Shown here one piece after another: positions 18,901 through 29,000 of a stretch of 64,000 nt of DNA (positions are counted from its first letter, which is position 1; each line of letters starts with the position of its first letter). The notes beneath the pieces are model-generated. The model had not been told where the DNA came from, did no database searches, and saw only the letters and a program-made list of their open reading frames with translations. The stretch is taken from positions 62,001-126,000 of the forward strand of contig BSDZ01000022.1 of the NCBI GenBank assembly GCA_030268105.1. The letters are read 5' to 3'. The stretch is from Volvox africanus (taxonomy: Eukaryota; Chlorophyta; Chlorophyceae; Chlamydomonadales; Volvocaceae). The position numbers were made by a program, and so were the translations under genes.

Positions 18901-21047
18901 CCATGGCTTCAAGGAAGGCTGGCACGGATTCCTCTCCTTCAAGGGCCACTTCTGCATCATCAGCAAACTGACAGGCTGTGACCCTGTCTTCATCTGAAGG
19001 CAATAGGCGGAGGCCTATCTCTTGGCTCTTTAGCCAGCTGAACAAGGCCTGGGCAACAAAGAGATACAGCAGGGGTGCTAGAGGGCAACCCTGTCTTACC
19101 CCTGCTTCCATTTTAACAAGCCTGGATTTGAAACCGTTCACCATGGCTCTTGCCCGCGTGTTGCTAAGCAATATCCGGGTCCAACTGCAAAGCTGTGGGC
19201 CTGCTCCCATCGCCTCCATCGCCCCCATCAGGAAGTTGCGGTCCACTGTGTCATAAGCTTTTGCGAAGTCCAGGAAGGCCAGCAGACCTTGGCGGTTCAA
19301 TTTCCGTAAGAGATGAGGCAGATGGCGTAGAAAGAGAACACTGGCCCCAATGAGCCTCTTGGGCAGAAAAGCTGACTGCTCAGGGCTAATGATTCGTCCC
19401 AGGGCTGGCCCTAGGCGATTTGCCAGCACCTTGGCCAGCAAGCGGTAGTCCGAGCAAAGCAGTGTGATAGGGCGGTAGTTACCAGGCTGTTTGGGGTCTC
19501 CCTTCTTGTAAAGCACCTTAATGATACCATCCAGAAAGCCTGTTGGCACCTGCCCTGTTTTGCCGATAGCCGTGAAGAGGGCTGCCATGGTATGGCCAAT
19601 CTCTGGCCAGAACTTGCGGTACAGATCCGTTGGGATGCCATCCCATCCGGGTGCTTTGCCTGGCTGGCTCTTCTTCAGTGCGAAACCCAGCTCAGTCACA
19701 GCAATGGTCGGGGACCCAGCCACTTCGTCAGCTTCCTCAGGGAGTCGGATGTTGGCTGCTGCTAACTGGGTTAGCACTGACTGGCGATCTTCAGGAGTGG
19801 TGAAGTCTGGGGCTCTGCATACCCCTGCCCAAAAGTCCGCTACGACCTGTGGTAGCTGTGCTGGATTAGTGACCAGTCGGCCTGAGTGTGCCTGGAGTGC
19901 CACTGGGGCTGTTTGCTGGTCCTGGATTTGGGTTTGCAGGAAGGTTGTCAGAGCTGGGCCAGGACGCTCTCCTGCGTGTAACCAGTGGACCCGGGTCTTT
20001 TTTGCCACCCTGGCGTTGTCCTCAATATGCACCCTAGCCAGTCTTGCTTGGGCATCTATGAGCTGCTGTAGTAGGTGTGGTGAGTGCGGCATAGTATCGA
20101 GGGCTTGTTGGGCCTGTTGGACCCCAAGGTAGGCCTCCTGGGTATGAGCACCTGGCTGCTGTCTGCGCTGTTGCGCTACCTTGTTGAGTTGGTGTGCTAG
20201 GAAGGTTAGTCGGCGTTTAAAACCAGGCCACCAAGCAATAAGGTTGCCCGGATTCTCTTCGACTGAGGGTGCCTCTTGGCATTGGTTCCGGATCCACTCC
20301 GCCATGCTTGTAGCCAAATCCTCATGGTCAGTGAAGGCCATGCGTATACGCTTGATGCCTGGGCCCTTGACCTCATTTTTGCAAGGTAGGAGATGAAGTG
20401 TGGCAAGACGGTGGTCTGAGGCTGTGTGGAAGGAGATGGCTGTATGGCATAGGTACGGCAGCTTGGCTTCATTGATGTAGATGCGATCTAGGCGTGAACC
20501 GCCTGGGGTGGGTGCATGGTACAGGTGAGTGAAGTCACGGCGCCTTGGGTGGAGGTATCGGTGGGTATCTACCATCTGTGGGCCTGCCCGCTGCCGCATC
20601 TCAGTGATAGGCCTATCTGCTTGACGCCCATCTCTTCCTGCGGACGAGTCCCACTCTGGGTTTTCCACAAAGTTGAAGTCTCCTGCCCAGATAAGGGTGG
20701 TGTCCCTATTGTCCTCCATGGCTTGCGTTGTGGTGGCAGCCAGGGCGTTCTCGAAGAGTTGTCGCCGGGTTTCCGCAGCCATCGAGGTAGTGCCAGGTGG
20801 GAGGTAGATATTGCAGATGTGCAGGCGGTGTCCCCCCCAGTGGAGGATACAGTCGGTGAAACGGCCTCTCGTACATGTATGCTGGGGTGTTGCCAGTTTA
20901 GGTGCCAGAGCTGAAGCTAGCCCCTGTCGGATGAGGATGAGCACTCCTGCTGTGTGCGTCGAGTTAGACCAAGAGTAGGCTGCTATCTTCCAGTTTTGTG
21001 TGTGGATCTGTTTGGTGGCATAACGAAGATCCCGTTCAAACAGGCAT
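15931..21047 (-). mobile_element. 5'-truncated LINE, copy 2
   Basis: Same length, edges, target duplication (15920-15930 and 21048-21058) and truncation point as copy 1, shifted by exactly 7,710 bp. The three differences I noticed in the protein relative to copy 1 are shared with copy 3, so copies 2 and 3 are the closest pair. Confidence 0.95.
16592..21046 (-). CDS. LINE endonuclease/RT ORF, 5'-truncated (copy 2)
   Basis: Intact 1,484-codon frame with all motifs of copy 1. Relative to copy 1 it has Arg for Gln in the AVxFIRGAL segment after the RT, Phe for Cys in the GRHxLRA segment and Thr for Ser near the C-terminus. Freedom from stops over 4.4 kb reflects recent amplification, not selection. 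Confidence 0.9.
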   Translation of the reverse strand, partial: CLFERDLRYATKQIHTQNWKIAAYSWSNSTHTAGVLILIRQGLASALAPKLATPQHTCTRGRFTDCILHWGGHRLHICNIYLPPGTTSMAAETRRQLFENALAATTTQAMEDNRDTTLIWAGDFNFVENPEWDSSAGRDGRQADRPITEMRQRAGPQMVDTHRYLHPRRRDFTHLYHAPTPGGSRLDRIYINEAKLPYLCHTAISFHTASDHRLATLHLLPCKNEVKGPGIKRIRMAFTDHEDLATSMAEWIRNQCQEAPSVEENPGNLIAWWPGFKRRLTFLAHQLNKVAQQRRQQPGAHTQEAYLGVQQAQQALDTMPHSPHLLQQLIDAQARLARVHIEDNARVAKKTRVHWLHAGERPGPALTTFLQTQIQDQQTAPVALQAHSGRLVTNPAQLPQVVADFWAGVCRAPDFTTPEDRQSVLTQLAAANIRLPEEADEVAGSPTIAVTELGFALKKSQPGKAPGWDGIPTDLYRKFWPEIGHTMAALFTAIGKTGQVPTGFLDGIIKVLYKKGDPKQPGNYRPITLLCSDYRLLAKVLANRLGPALGRIISPEQSAFLPKRLIGASVLFLRHLPHLLRKLNRQGLLAFLDFAKAYDTVDRNFLMGAMEAMGAGPQLCSWTRILLSNTRARAMVNGFKSRLVKMEAGVRQGCPLAPLLYLFVAQALFSWLKSQEIGLRLLPSDEDRVTACQFADDAEVALEGEESVPAFLEAMDTFARASGQRLNLDKMEILPIGAVDDHHQGSTINGLKVVTTATALNLPMDNQLQPPQPDWPEMLALAYTRMQRLAHYPLSAFGRAAAVSNYCLQTVTWHMEHGGPPPDTTLTYIERLAARLVDRKQGPEDQGQRFTGVPSRLLVGHPSTGGFGLLPLRQHIRARQAMWAVRFIRGALMARRERERVMLLDTAMNTVAEEEEEPVTSGNVRSLHPWIRTLATYLEITHPAFKPWALTTAQATGPWLGGETLPEEISRIVGALGHLPPLEDVSNPPLAPGDWCWAAALWGNPLLPNNSDNGGSINGNNHRPGLETRHPLMASCRKLLTVGDLVRVYDMLEHDQIPLPQYMTWLDWTQQFLDPSASPTQLRDKESTRMALSALCNDISPAWIAAARKVVNRLQPQQPDRVEDRMQQQMPAPPDRTTVMAMIVRRLGWRLPGDSGIVPLYNLTVSQATQLQGVSTAEERLELLSAFVQEAQGMPTDGPAPPCPVTNIQRFQATLDRLWTAVRWENKNKETLWRLVVDGIPIPGNTHLSRVPIKPCGCGSYGADTDQPCSPRLHHFWECPIAKAVREQIDRHLPLPTSATIEGGLTRQQLWLVQAPPGCEQAPWDVIALAALSSMEYGRHFLRAATREHRPQWPSTHRRRQQQQTHTAEQGPRQRAITDFFNRSGGFPQEEEEDANTHPIITTTQPAMDTPTQTATSPLDRAQARTVADFWARLHSFAALGIPHYGWDQVGPQHPILAIVGTQMRCADPVDITNHGAARTEQGL

Positions 21048-21431
21048 GTTAGATGTATCTCAGCTGCGCATCCAAGGTGTCATGCGTGGCTGGGGCAGCT
21101 GGAAGGCAGACACGTCTTAATACAACATTTCCTTCTATGTGGATACATACTTTCACATATGCATGCCAGCGTTTGATTTTAGGCAGCACGTGCACCTACC
21201 ACTTGATCTACGTTTTGTGTGTGGATCTGTTTGGTGGCATAACGAAGATCCCGTTCAAACAGGCACGTTAGATGTATCTCAGCTGCGCATCCAAGGTGTC
21301 ATGCGTGGCTGGGGCAGCTGGAAGGCAGACACGTCTTAATACAACATTTCCTTCTATGTGGATACATACTTTCACATATGCATGCCAGCGTTTGATTTTA
21401 GGCAGCACGTGCACCTACCACTTGATCTACG
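20994..21431. repeat. 219-bp tandem duplication at the LINE 5' edge (copy 2)
   Basis: Halves 20994-21212 and 21213-21431, with the same breakpoints as beside copy 1. Confidence 0.95.
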
Positions 21432-21598
21432 TATGTACAATAAGTTGCAATGGACGTACACTTTATCCTTGTTTGTTTGTTAAACCATCCATGATGGTTC
21501 GCTATGTTCTATTCATGACTGTGTCCCATCTGTGCTATCATGCGCGTGTTCTAGTGGCGTGGGCCTGTCGGTTCCGTCCGCAGGTTTTGCTTGGACCG

Positions 21599-21786
21599 GG
21601 TGCACGGCTGTTGCGGTAGTGTAAGGCCACAACCATGCTGCCGTGTCGAGTGAGCAAGCTCACCATTGACAAGTCCCCCAAAAAGATTGAAGTTAATCGC
21701 AGGTCCTCAATGAGGACCATATAAGCGATTAAGCTTATAAGAACAGATACTACACATGATCTGAGCCAAAAGGCCGAGAAAGGTAT
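21599..21786 (-). ncRNA. U2: U2 snRNA, unit 4 (stem III variant)
   Basis: One change at the base of stem III (plus strand near 21641) turns an A-U pair into A-G. The 5' half, which contacts the pre-mRNA and U6, is unchanged. Confidence 0.94.
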
Positions 21787-22126
21787 GAGTATCAAGGTGC
21801 ACGGTGCACAACCCACACGCTATGGCATGGGAATGATGACCCACCCTGGCCGATGGTGGGTTCAGCGAAATGACACATCGTCAGTCAAGCGCCGCACACA
21901 CGTCGCTGCATAATATAATGTAAGAACAAATGGCATTTTACCTATCGAAGTCAAAACTCACCAACTGGAAGCAGGTGATCGATAACTTACACACTTCACA
22001 ATGCAAACAGATGTCTCGCTCGTTCACCCTGTATTAGGAAGGTGCACTGGACGGATAACTTTTGTCAGGCCTCTTTCGCAATTAGTCGTGAGATGACGTT
22101 CCGTCTATTGTTAAATTATATGTACA

Positions 22127-22226
22127 TACCCTACCCTACCCTACCCTACCCTACCCTACCCTACCCTACCCTACCCTACCCTACCCTACCCTACCCTACC
22201 CTACCCTACCCTACCCTACCCTACCC
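22127..22226. repeat. (TACCC)20 microsatellite
   Basis: 100 bp, perfect. Confidence 0.98.
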
Positions 22227-22347
22227 AGCAGATGATTGTAAATAAGGCCGTGTAAATAAGACCTCTTCATGGTAAGTAGGTCGAATCATCCCCATCCTCA
22301 TCCCCATCCTTATCCCCATCCTCGTCCTCTTCACATACTCAGCAGCA

Positions 22348-22378
<31 letters not shown>

Positions 22379-22661
22379 AAGCAGAAGCATTGTCTCGTGC
22401 ATTACGACTGGTGGAGGGCCTTTAGCTATGTTGTTTGCTATGCCTGGAGTAAGCGATGGCGTGCAAGCTGCAATACATTAATTATCTCATCTTTTGGCAT
22501 GCGGGTACTCACCCGTCAACAAAAAATACGGGGTTGAAAATACAAAGATTGCTGCAGCGTGTTTCTGCGTATGCCAATTTGATGTATCTTCTCGGCTGAG
22601 GATGTGCACAGTCGTTGCGTATGTGTGTCAAGTTATCTGTGCACAATATGATGACACCCTG

Positions 22662-22733
22662 TGCCGCAGTCTGGGGTCGGACCAGAGGCCTCTTGCTTAC
22701 AAGACAAACGCTCTACCACTGAGCTACAACGGC
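22662..22733 (-). tRNA. trnT-UGU: tRNA-Thr(UGU), unit 5, T-loop variant
   Basis: U55 of the T loop is changed to C (plus strand 22680). This is the pseudouridine position that pairs with the D loop, and it lies in the B box. Likely impaired or a pseudogene. Confidence 0.75.
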
Positions 22734-23941
22734 TGAGGGCGAAGCGAAGCAGGTAGCTGATCATCATCCACATCTGCCGTACAATGTCATCTAGGTACGG
22801 AGGGTTTCATTGGAGGGCCTGCATACCCTATGCGGATCTTCCGTCCCCATGGACATCCATGGACGTATCTTTCCCGCCGTGCCATTGTATGTATGCTTCC
22901 ATCCAAGTGCGTGTGTGGAGCACCTTGACTAAATGTACAGCCAACCTTGCCATTTACAACTTAACCAGAATCTCACACCGGCAGCTACGGATTCACCTAT
23001 GGGCGAGCTCCGAGTCTTTGTGCCGTAGGGCACGTAGTGCAACGGTGACTCCTTGCTAGTTACATTATACTAGTGACTTATAAAGAATGAAGAAGTGTCT
23101 GTCTCAACTATCCAGGCACCTTAAATAGTGCTGCCTGGTACAAAAGGGGGCCGTACGTCTATTCGAAACTGGCGCGCATTCTACAACTGACACTGTTGTA
23201 CGAATGCTCGCATTCAAGTGGTCCCATGCGACTTGACCAAGTTCTATGCGTTAGATCTATTATAACTAATCTATTATTACGCAATTACGTTAATGTCATA
23301 TAAAGCTAAATTACGACAACTCAGATTCACTCTTTCTGGCGCTTCTGCGCCATTCGTCCTGTTACACAAAGTGTGTCTTGGATCATGAAAGTGGATGACA
23401 TACTACAACTGTGTCTGACATACTCCCGCCTTTTCATTACTTGCATCTCACACATACATCTATCCTGCGTACCATCCCATTCACACGCCTATCGTATTGC
23501 ACATCGTCATACTGAGACAGTGAAACAGTCATTTAACATAACAGTGCTTCTGAAACGCGCACCAATAGATGATCATCCTTTTGTTATGGCAGACGCACAC
23601 ACAAAGGCCGTTAGATGTATCTCAGCTGCGCATCCAAGGTGTCATGCGTGGCTGGGGCAGCTGGAAGGCAGACACGTCTTAATACAACATTTCCTTCTAT
23701 GTGGATACATACTTTCACATATGCATGCCAGCGTTTGATTTCAGGCAGCACATGCACCTACCACTTGATCTACGTATGTACAATAAGTTGCAATGGACGT
23801 ACACTTCATCCTTGTTTGTTTGTTAAACCATCCATGATGGTTCGCTATGTTCTATTCATGACTGTGTCCCATCTGTGCTATCATGCGCGTGTTCTGGTGG
23901 CGTGGGCCTGTCGGTTCCGTCCGCAGGTTTTGCTTGGACCG

Positions 23942-24129
23942 GGTGCACGGCTGTTGCGGTAGTGTAAGGCCACAACCATGCTGACGTGTCGAGTGAGCAA
24001 GCTCACCATTGACAAGTCCCCCAAAAAGATTGAAGTTAATCGCAGGTCCTCAATGAGGACCATATAAGCAATTAAGCTTATAAGAACAGATACTACACAT
24101 GATCTGAGCCAAAACGCCGAGAAAGGTAT
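23942..24129 (-). ncRNA. U2: U2 snRNA, unit 5 (stem I and IIa variant)
   Basis: Two changes: the tolerated C-to-U in IIa, and C to G at the loop-closing position of stem I (plus strand near 24115). The second breaks a pair in the most conserved region of U2, so this copy is the likeliest to be impaired. Confidence 0.92.
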
Positions 24130-24469
24130 GAGTATCAAGGTGCACGGTGCACAACCCACACGCTATGGCATGGGAATGATGACCCACCCTGGCCGATGGT
24201 GGGTTCAGCGAAATGACACATCGTCAGTCAAGCGCCGCACACACGTCGCTGCATAATATAATGTAAGAACAAATGGCATTTTACCTATCGAAGTCAAAAC
24301 TCACCAACTGGAAGCAGGCGATCGATAACTTACACACTTCACAATGCAAACAGATGTCTCGCTCGTTCACCCTGTATTAGGAAGGTGCACTGGACGGATA
24401 ACTTTTGTCAGGCCTCTTTCGCAATTAGTCGTGAGATGACGTTCCGTCTATTGTTAAATTATATGTACA

Positions 24470-24659
24470 TACCCTACCCTACCCTACCCTACCCTACCCT
24501 ACCCTACCCTACCCTACCCTACCCTACCCTACCCTACCCTACCCTACCCTACCCTACCCTACCCTACCCTACCCTACCCTACCCTACCCTACCCTACCCT
24601 ACCCTACCCTACCCTACCCTACCCTACCCTACCCTACCCTACCCTACCCTACCCTACCC
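24470..24659. repeat. (TACCC)38 microsatellite
   Basis: 190 bp, perfect; second longest in the window. Confidence 0.98.
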
Positions 24660-24780
24660 AGCAGATGATTGTAAATAAGGCCGTGTAAATAAGACCTCTT
24701 CATGGTAAGTAGGTCGAATCATCCCCATCCTCATCCCCATCCTTATCCCCATCCTCGTCCTCTTCACATCCTCAGCAGCA

Positions 24781-24811
<31 letters not shown>

Positions 24812-25094
24812 AAGCAGAAGCATTGTCTCGTGCATTACGACTGGTGGAGGGCCTTTAGCTATGTTGTTTGCTATGCCTGGAGTAAGCGATGGCGTGCAAG
24901 CTGCAATACATTAATTATCTCATCTTTTGGCATGCGGGTACTCACCCGTCAACAAAAAATACGGGGTTGAAAATACAAAGATTGCTGCAGCGTGTTTCTG
25001 CGTATGCCAATTTGATGTATCTTCTCGGCTGAGGATGTGCACAGTCGTTGCGTATGTGTGTCAAGTTATCTGTGCACAATATGATGACACCCTG

Positions 25095-25166
25095 TGCCGC
25101 AGTCTGGGGTCGAACCAGAGGCCTCTTGCTTACAAGACAAACGCTCTACCACTGAGCTACAACGGC
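25095..25166 (-). tRNA. trnT-UGU: tRNA-Thr(UGU), unit 6
   Basis: Gene sequence unchanged. Confidence 0.92.
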
Positions 25167-26053
25167 TGAGGGCGAAGCGAAGCAGGTAGCTGATCATGAT
25201 CCACATCTGCCGTACAATGTCATCTAGGTACGGAGGGTTTCATTGGAGGGCCTGCATACCCTATGCGGATCTTCCGTCCCCATGGACATCCATGGACGTA
25301 TCTTTCCCGCCGTGCCATTGTATGTATGCTTCCATCCAAGTGCGTGTGTGGAGCACCTTGACTAAATGTACAGCCAACCTTGCCATTTACAACTTAACCA
25401 GAATCTCACACCGGCAGCTACGGATTCACCTATGGGCGAGCTCCGAGTCTTTGTGCCGTAGGGCACGTAGTGCAACGGTGACTCCTTGCTAGTTACATTA
25501 TACTAGTGACTTATAAAGAATGAAGAAGTGTCTGTCTCAACTATCCAGGCACCTTAAATAGTGCTGCCTGGTACAAAAGGGGGCCTTACGTCTATTCGAA
25601 ACTGGCGCGCATTCTACAACTGACACTGTTGTACGAATGCTCGCATTCAAGTGGTCCCATGCGACTTGACCAAGTTCTATGCGTTAGATCTATTATAACT
25701 AATCTATTATTACGCAATTACGTTAATGTCATATAAAGCTAAATTACGACAACTCAGATTCACTCTTTCTGGCGCTTCTGCGCCATTCGCCCTGTTACAC
25801 AAAGTGTGTCTTGGATCATGAAAGTGGATGACATACTACAACTGTGTCTGACATACTCCCGCCTTTTCATTACTTGCATCTCACACATACATCTATCCTG
25901 CGTACCATCCCATTCACACGCCTATCGTATTGCACATCGTCATACTGAGACAGTGAAACAGTCATTTAACATAACAGTGCTTCTGAAACGCGCACCAATA
26001 GACGATCATCCTTTTGTTATGGCAGACGCACACACAAAGGCCGTTAGATGTAT

Positions 26054-29000
26054 TGGGTGTTACACTGTGGGCGACTCGCCCTTCAAAGACGAGCACCGGG
26101 GGTCCTGACCGGACCGAGCCACAGCGCAGGGGAGGAACACGTGGCTTTGTCTGTCTGTCCTGCCACGTGCTCCCCCTCTCACTAGGGCCAGCGAGCCCTC
26201 ATAGGCTCTCGCCTGGCCACTCACAGAGCACTCAGGGCTACCAAGAAACCACAGGAAGGCCCAACAGAAAACGGGGGACACCTAGCTGCTCAAAGGACGG
26301 GGAAACCTCTCCTCTAACCCGACACTGACTAGACAGGAGCCTGGCAGACACACACAGTTCCCCTCAGAGGAGAAGCACCAGCAGGAAAGCACACCCTTCC
26401 ACAGCCAAGCCAGAAGAACCCAACAAGAGGCGGAGGGGGGGATGACAAGCCGAACTGGCGCCCCCCTAGAAAGCCTTCCGGCCCCACCCAAAGCTGGCCC
26501 CGCAGACACCTGAACTGCACAACAAGGAAAGACCTCTCTCGCTGACCCCCCCTAAAACCCTAAGGCCCCGAAGCCTGGACACAGGAACCTCTAGCCACGA
26601 AACCCTCCACCCTCTCCCTTCCCCTCCTCAAGATCTAGACCGTCCTCTCCTTGTCTCTACCTCCCTCACTCTCCCCCTTTCCTCCCACAGAACCTCCTCC
26701 TCAAAACTCCTGCCCTAAAGCCCCTGCTCTGTTCTTGCTGCTCCATGGTTGGTGATGTCAACCGGATCTGCACACCGCATTTGCGTGCCAACTATGGCTA
26801 GGATGGGATGTTGTGGTCCCACTTGATCCCAGCCATAGTGAGGTATTCCCAACGCTGCAAAAGAATGCAAGCGTGCCCAAAAGTCGGCAACTGTACGGGC
26901 CTGTGCACGGTCCAGGGGTGAGGTTGCTGTTTGTGTTGGAGTGTCCATTGCTGGCTGTGTCGTAGTGATGATTGGATGGGTGTTGGCATCTTCCTCTTCC
27001 TCTTGAGGGAACCCCCCTGAACGGTTGAAGAAGTCAGTAATAGCCCGTTGACGGGGTCCCTGCTCTGCTGTGTGGGTCTGTTGTTGCTGCCGCCGTCTGT
27101 GGGTAGAAGGCCACTGTGGCCTGTGTTCTCTTGTTGCCGCCCGGAGAAAGTGCCTGCCATATTCCATAGAAGATAAGGCTGCCAAAGCTATCACGTCCCA
27201 TGGGGCCTGCTCGCAACCGGGAGGTGCTTGGACAAGCCATAGCTGTTGCCTGGTCAAGCCCCCTTCAATGGTGGCTGATGTCGGCAATGGCAGATGTCTG
27301 TCAATCTGTTCTCGCACCGCCTTGGCTATAGGGCACTCCCAGAAGTGGTGCAGGCGTGGGGAGCAAGGTTGATCAGTATCAGCTCCATAGCTGCCACACC
27401 CACATGGTTTGATGGGCACCCTGGAAAGATGTGTGTTGCCAGGTATGGGTATCCCATCGACCACCAAACGCCACAGCGTCTCTTTGTTTTTATTTTCCCA
27501 CCGAACTGCTGTCCACAGCCTGTCTAGGGTTGCCTGAAAGCGCTGGATGTTAGTGACAGGACAGGGAGGAGCTGGACCGTCTGTTGGCATCCCTTGCGCC
27601 TCCTGCACAAAAGCTGACAAGAGCTCCAATCGCTCCTCCGCTGTTGAAACCCCTTGCAGCTGAGTAGCTTGGCTTACCGTGAGGTTGTAGAGAGGCACTA
27701 TACCCGAGTCCCCTGGCAATCTCCAGCCCAAACGCCTGACGATCATGGCCATGACTGTGGTGCGGTCTGGTGGTGCTGGCATCTGCTGCTGCATTCTGTC
27801 CTCCACCCTGTCCGGCTGTTGGGGTTGTAAGCGGTTGACTACCTTCCGTGCTGCTGCTATCCATGCCGGGCTGATATCGTTGCATAGAGCCGAGAGAGCC
27901 ATACGGGTAGACTCCTTGTCTCGCAGTTGGGTGGGGCTAGCTGAGGGGTCTAGAAACTGTTGGGTCCAGTCTAGCCAGGTCATGTACTGAGGGAGGGGTA
28001 TTTGGTCATGCTCCAGCATGTCGTACACCCTTACCAGGTCCCCAACTGTGAGCAGTTTTCTGCATGAAGCCATCAGTGGGTGACGGGTTTCCAGGCCTGG
28101 GCGGTGGTTGTTACCATTGATGCTTCCCCCATTGTCCGAATTGTTGGGCAGCAAAGGATTTCCCCAGAGAGCAGCCGCCCAGCACCAGTCTCCAGGGGCT
28201 AAAGGTGGGTTGCTGACATCTTCTAGTGGTGGGAGGTGCCCTAAAGCCCCTACAATTCGGCTGATCTCCTCAGGCAAGGTCTCTCCACCCAGCCAGGGCC
28301 CAGTTGCCTGGGCAGTGGTAAGGGCCCAAGGTTTAAAGGCCGGATGGGTGATCTCCAGGTAGGTGGCCAGGGTCCGGATCCAGGGGTGGAGGCTTCGAAC
28401 ATTACCACTAGTAACTGGCTCTTCCTCTTCTTCAGCAACCGTATTCATCGCCGTGTCCAGAAGCATTACCCTCTCTCTCTCTCTCCTGGCCATCAGGGCC
28501 CCTCGGATGAATCGCACTGCCCACATGGCTTGTCTTGCCCGAATGTGTTGCCTGAGGGGCAGTAGGCCAAAACCACCAGTTGATGGGTGTCCCACCAAGA
28601 GTCTGCTAGGTACTCCAGTGAAGCGCTGGCCCTGGTCTTCTGGGCCCTGTTTCCGATCTACAAGGCGAGCAGCTAAGCGTTCAATGTAGGTCAGAGTGGT
28701 ATCTGGAGGTGGTCCACCATGCTCCATATGCCAAGTGACTGTTTGCAGGCAATAGTTGGAGACTGCTGCAGCCCGACCAAAGGCAGAGAGCGGATAATGG
28801 GCTAGGCGTTGCATCCTCGTGTAGGCCAGGGCTAGCATCTCCGGCCAGTCTGGTTGGGGCGGCTGCAGTTGGTTGTCCATTGGCAAGTTAAGGGCTGTCG
28901 CAGTGGTGACCACCTTCAGGCCATTTATTGTGCTTCCCTGATGGTGGTCGTCCACAGCCCCTATGGGTAGGATTTCCATCTTATCCAGGTTCAGGCGTTG

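Larger units (their letters stand above)
14579..22268 (-). repeat. Array unit 4 with LINE insertion (7690 bp)
   Basis: Same structure as unit 3 with a 100-bp TACCC tract. It shares with units 5-8 a base change beside the tRNA (near 14943) that is absent from units 0-3. Confidence 0.95.
22269..24701 (-). repeat. Array unit 5 (plain, 2433 bp)
   Basis: LINE-free unit between two LINE-bearing ones. The extra length is the 190-bp TACCC tract. Both its U2 and its tRNA carry private base changes. Confidence 0.95.
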
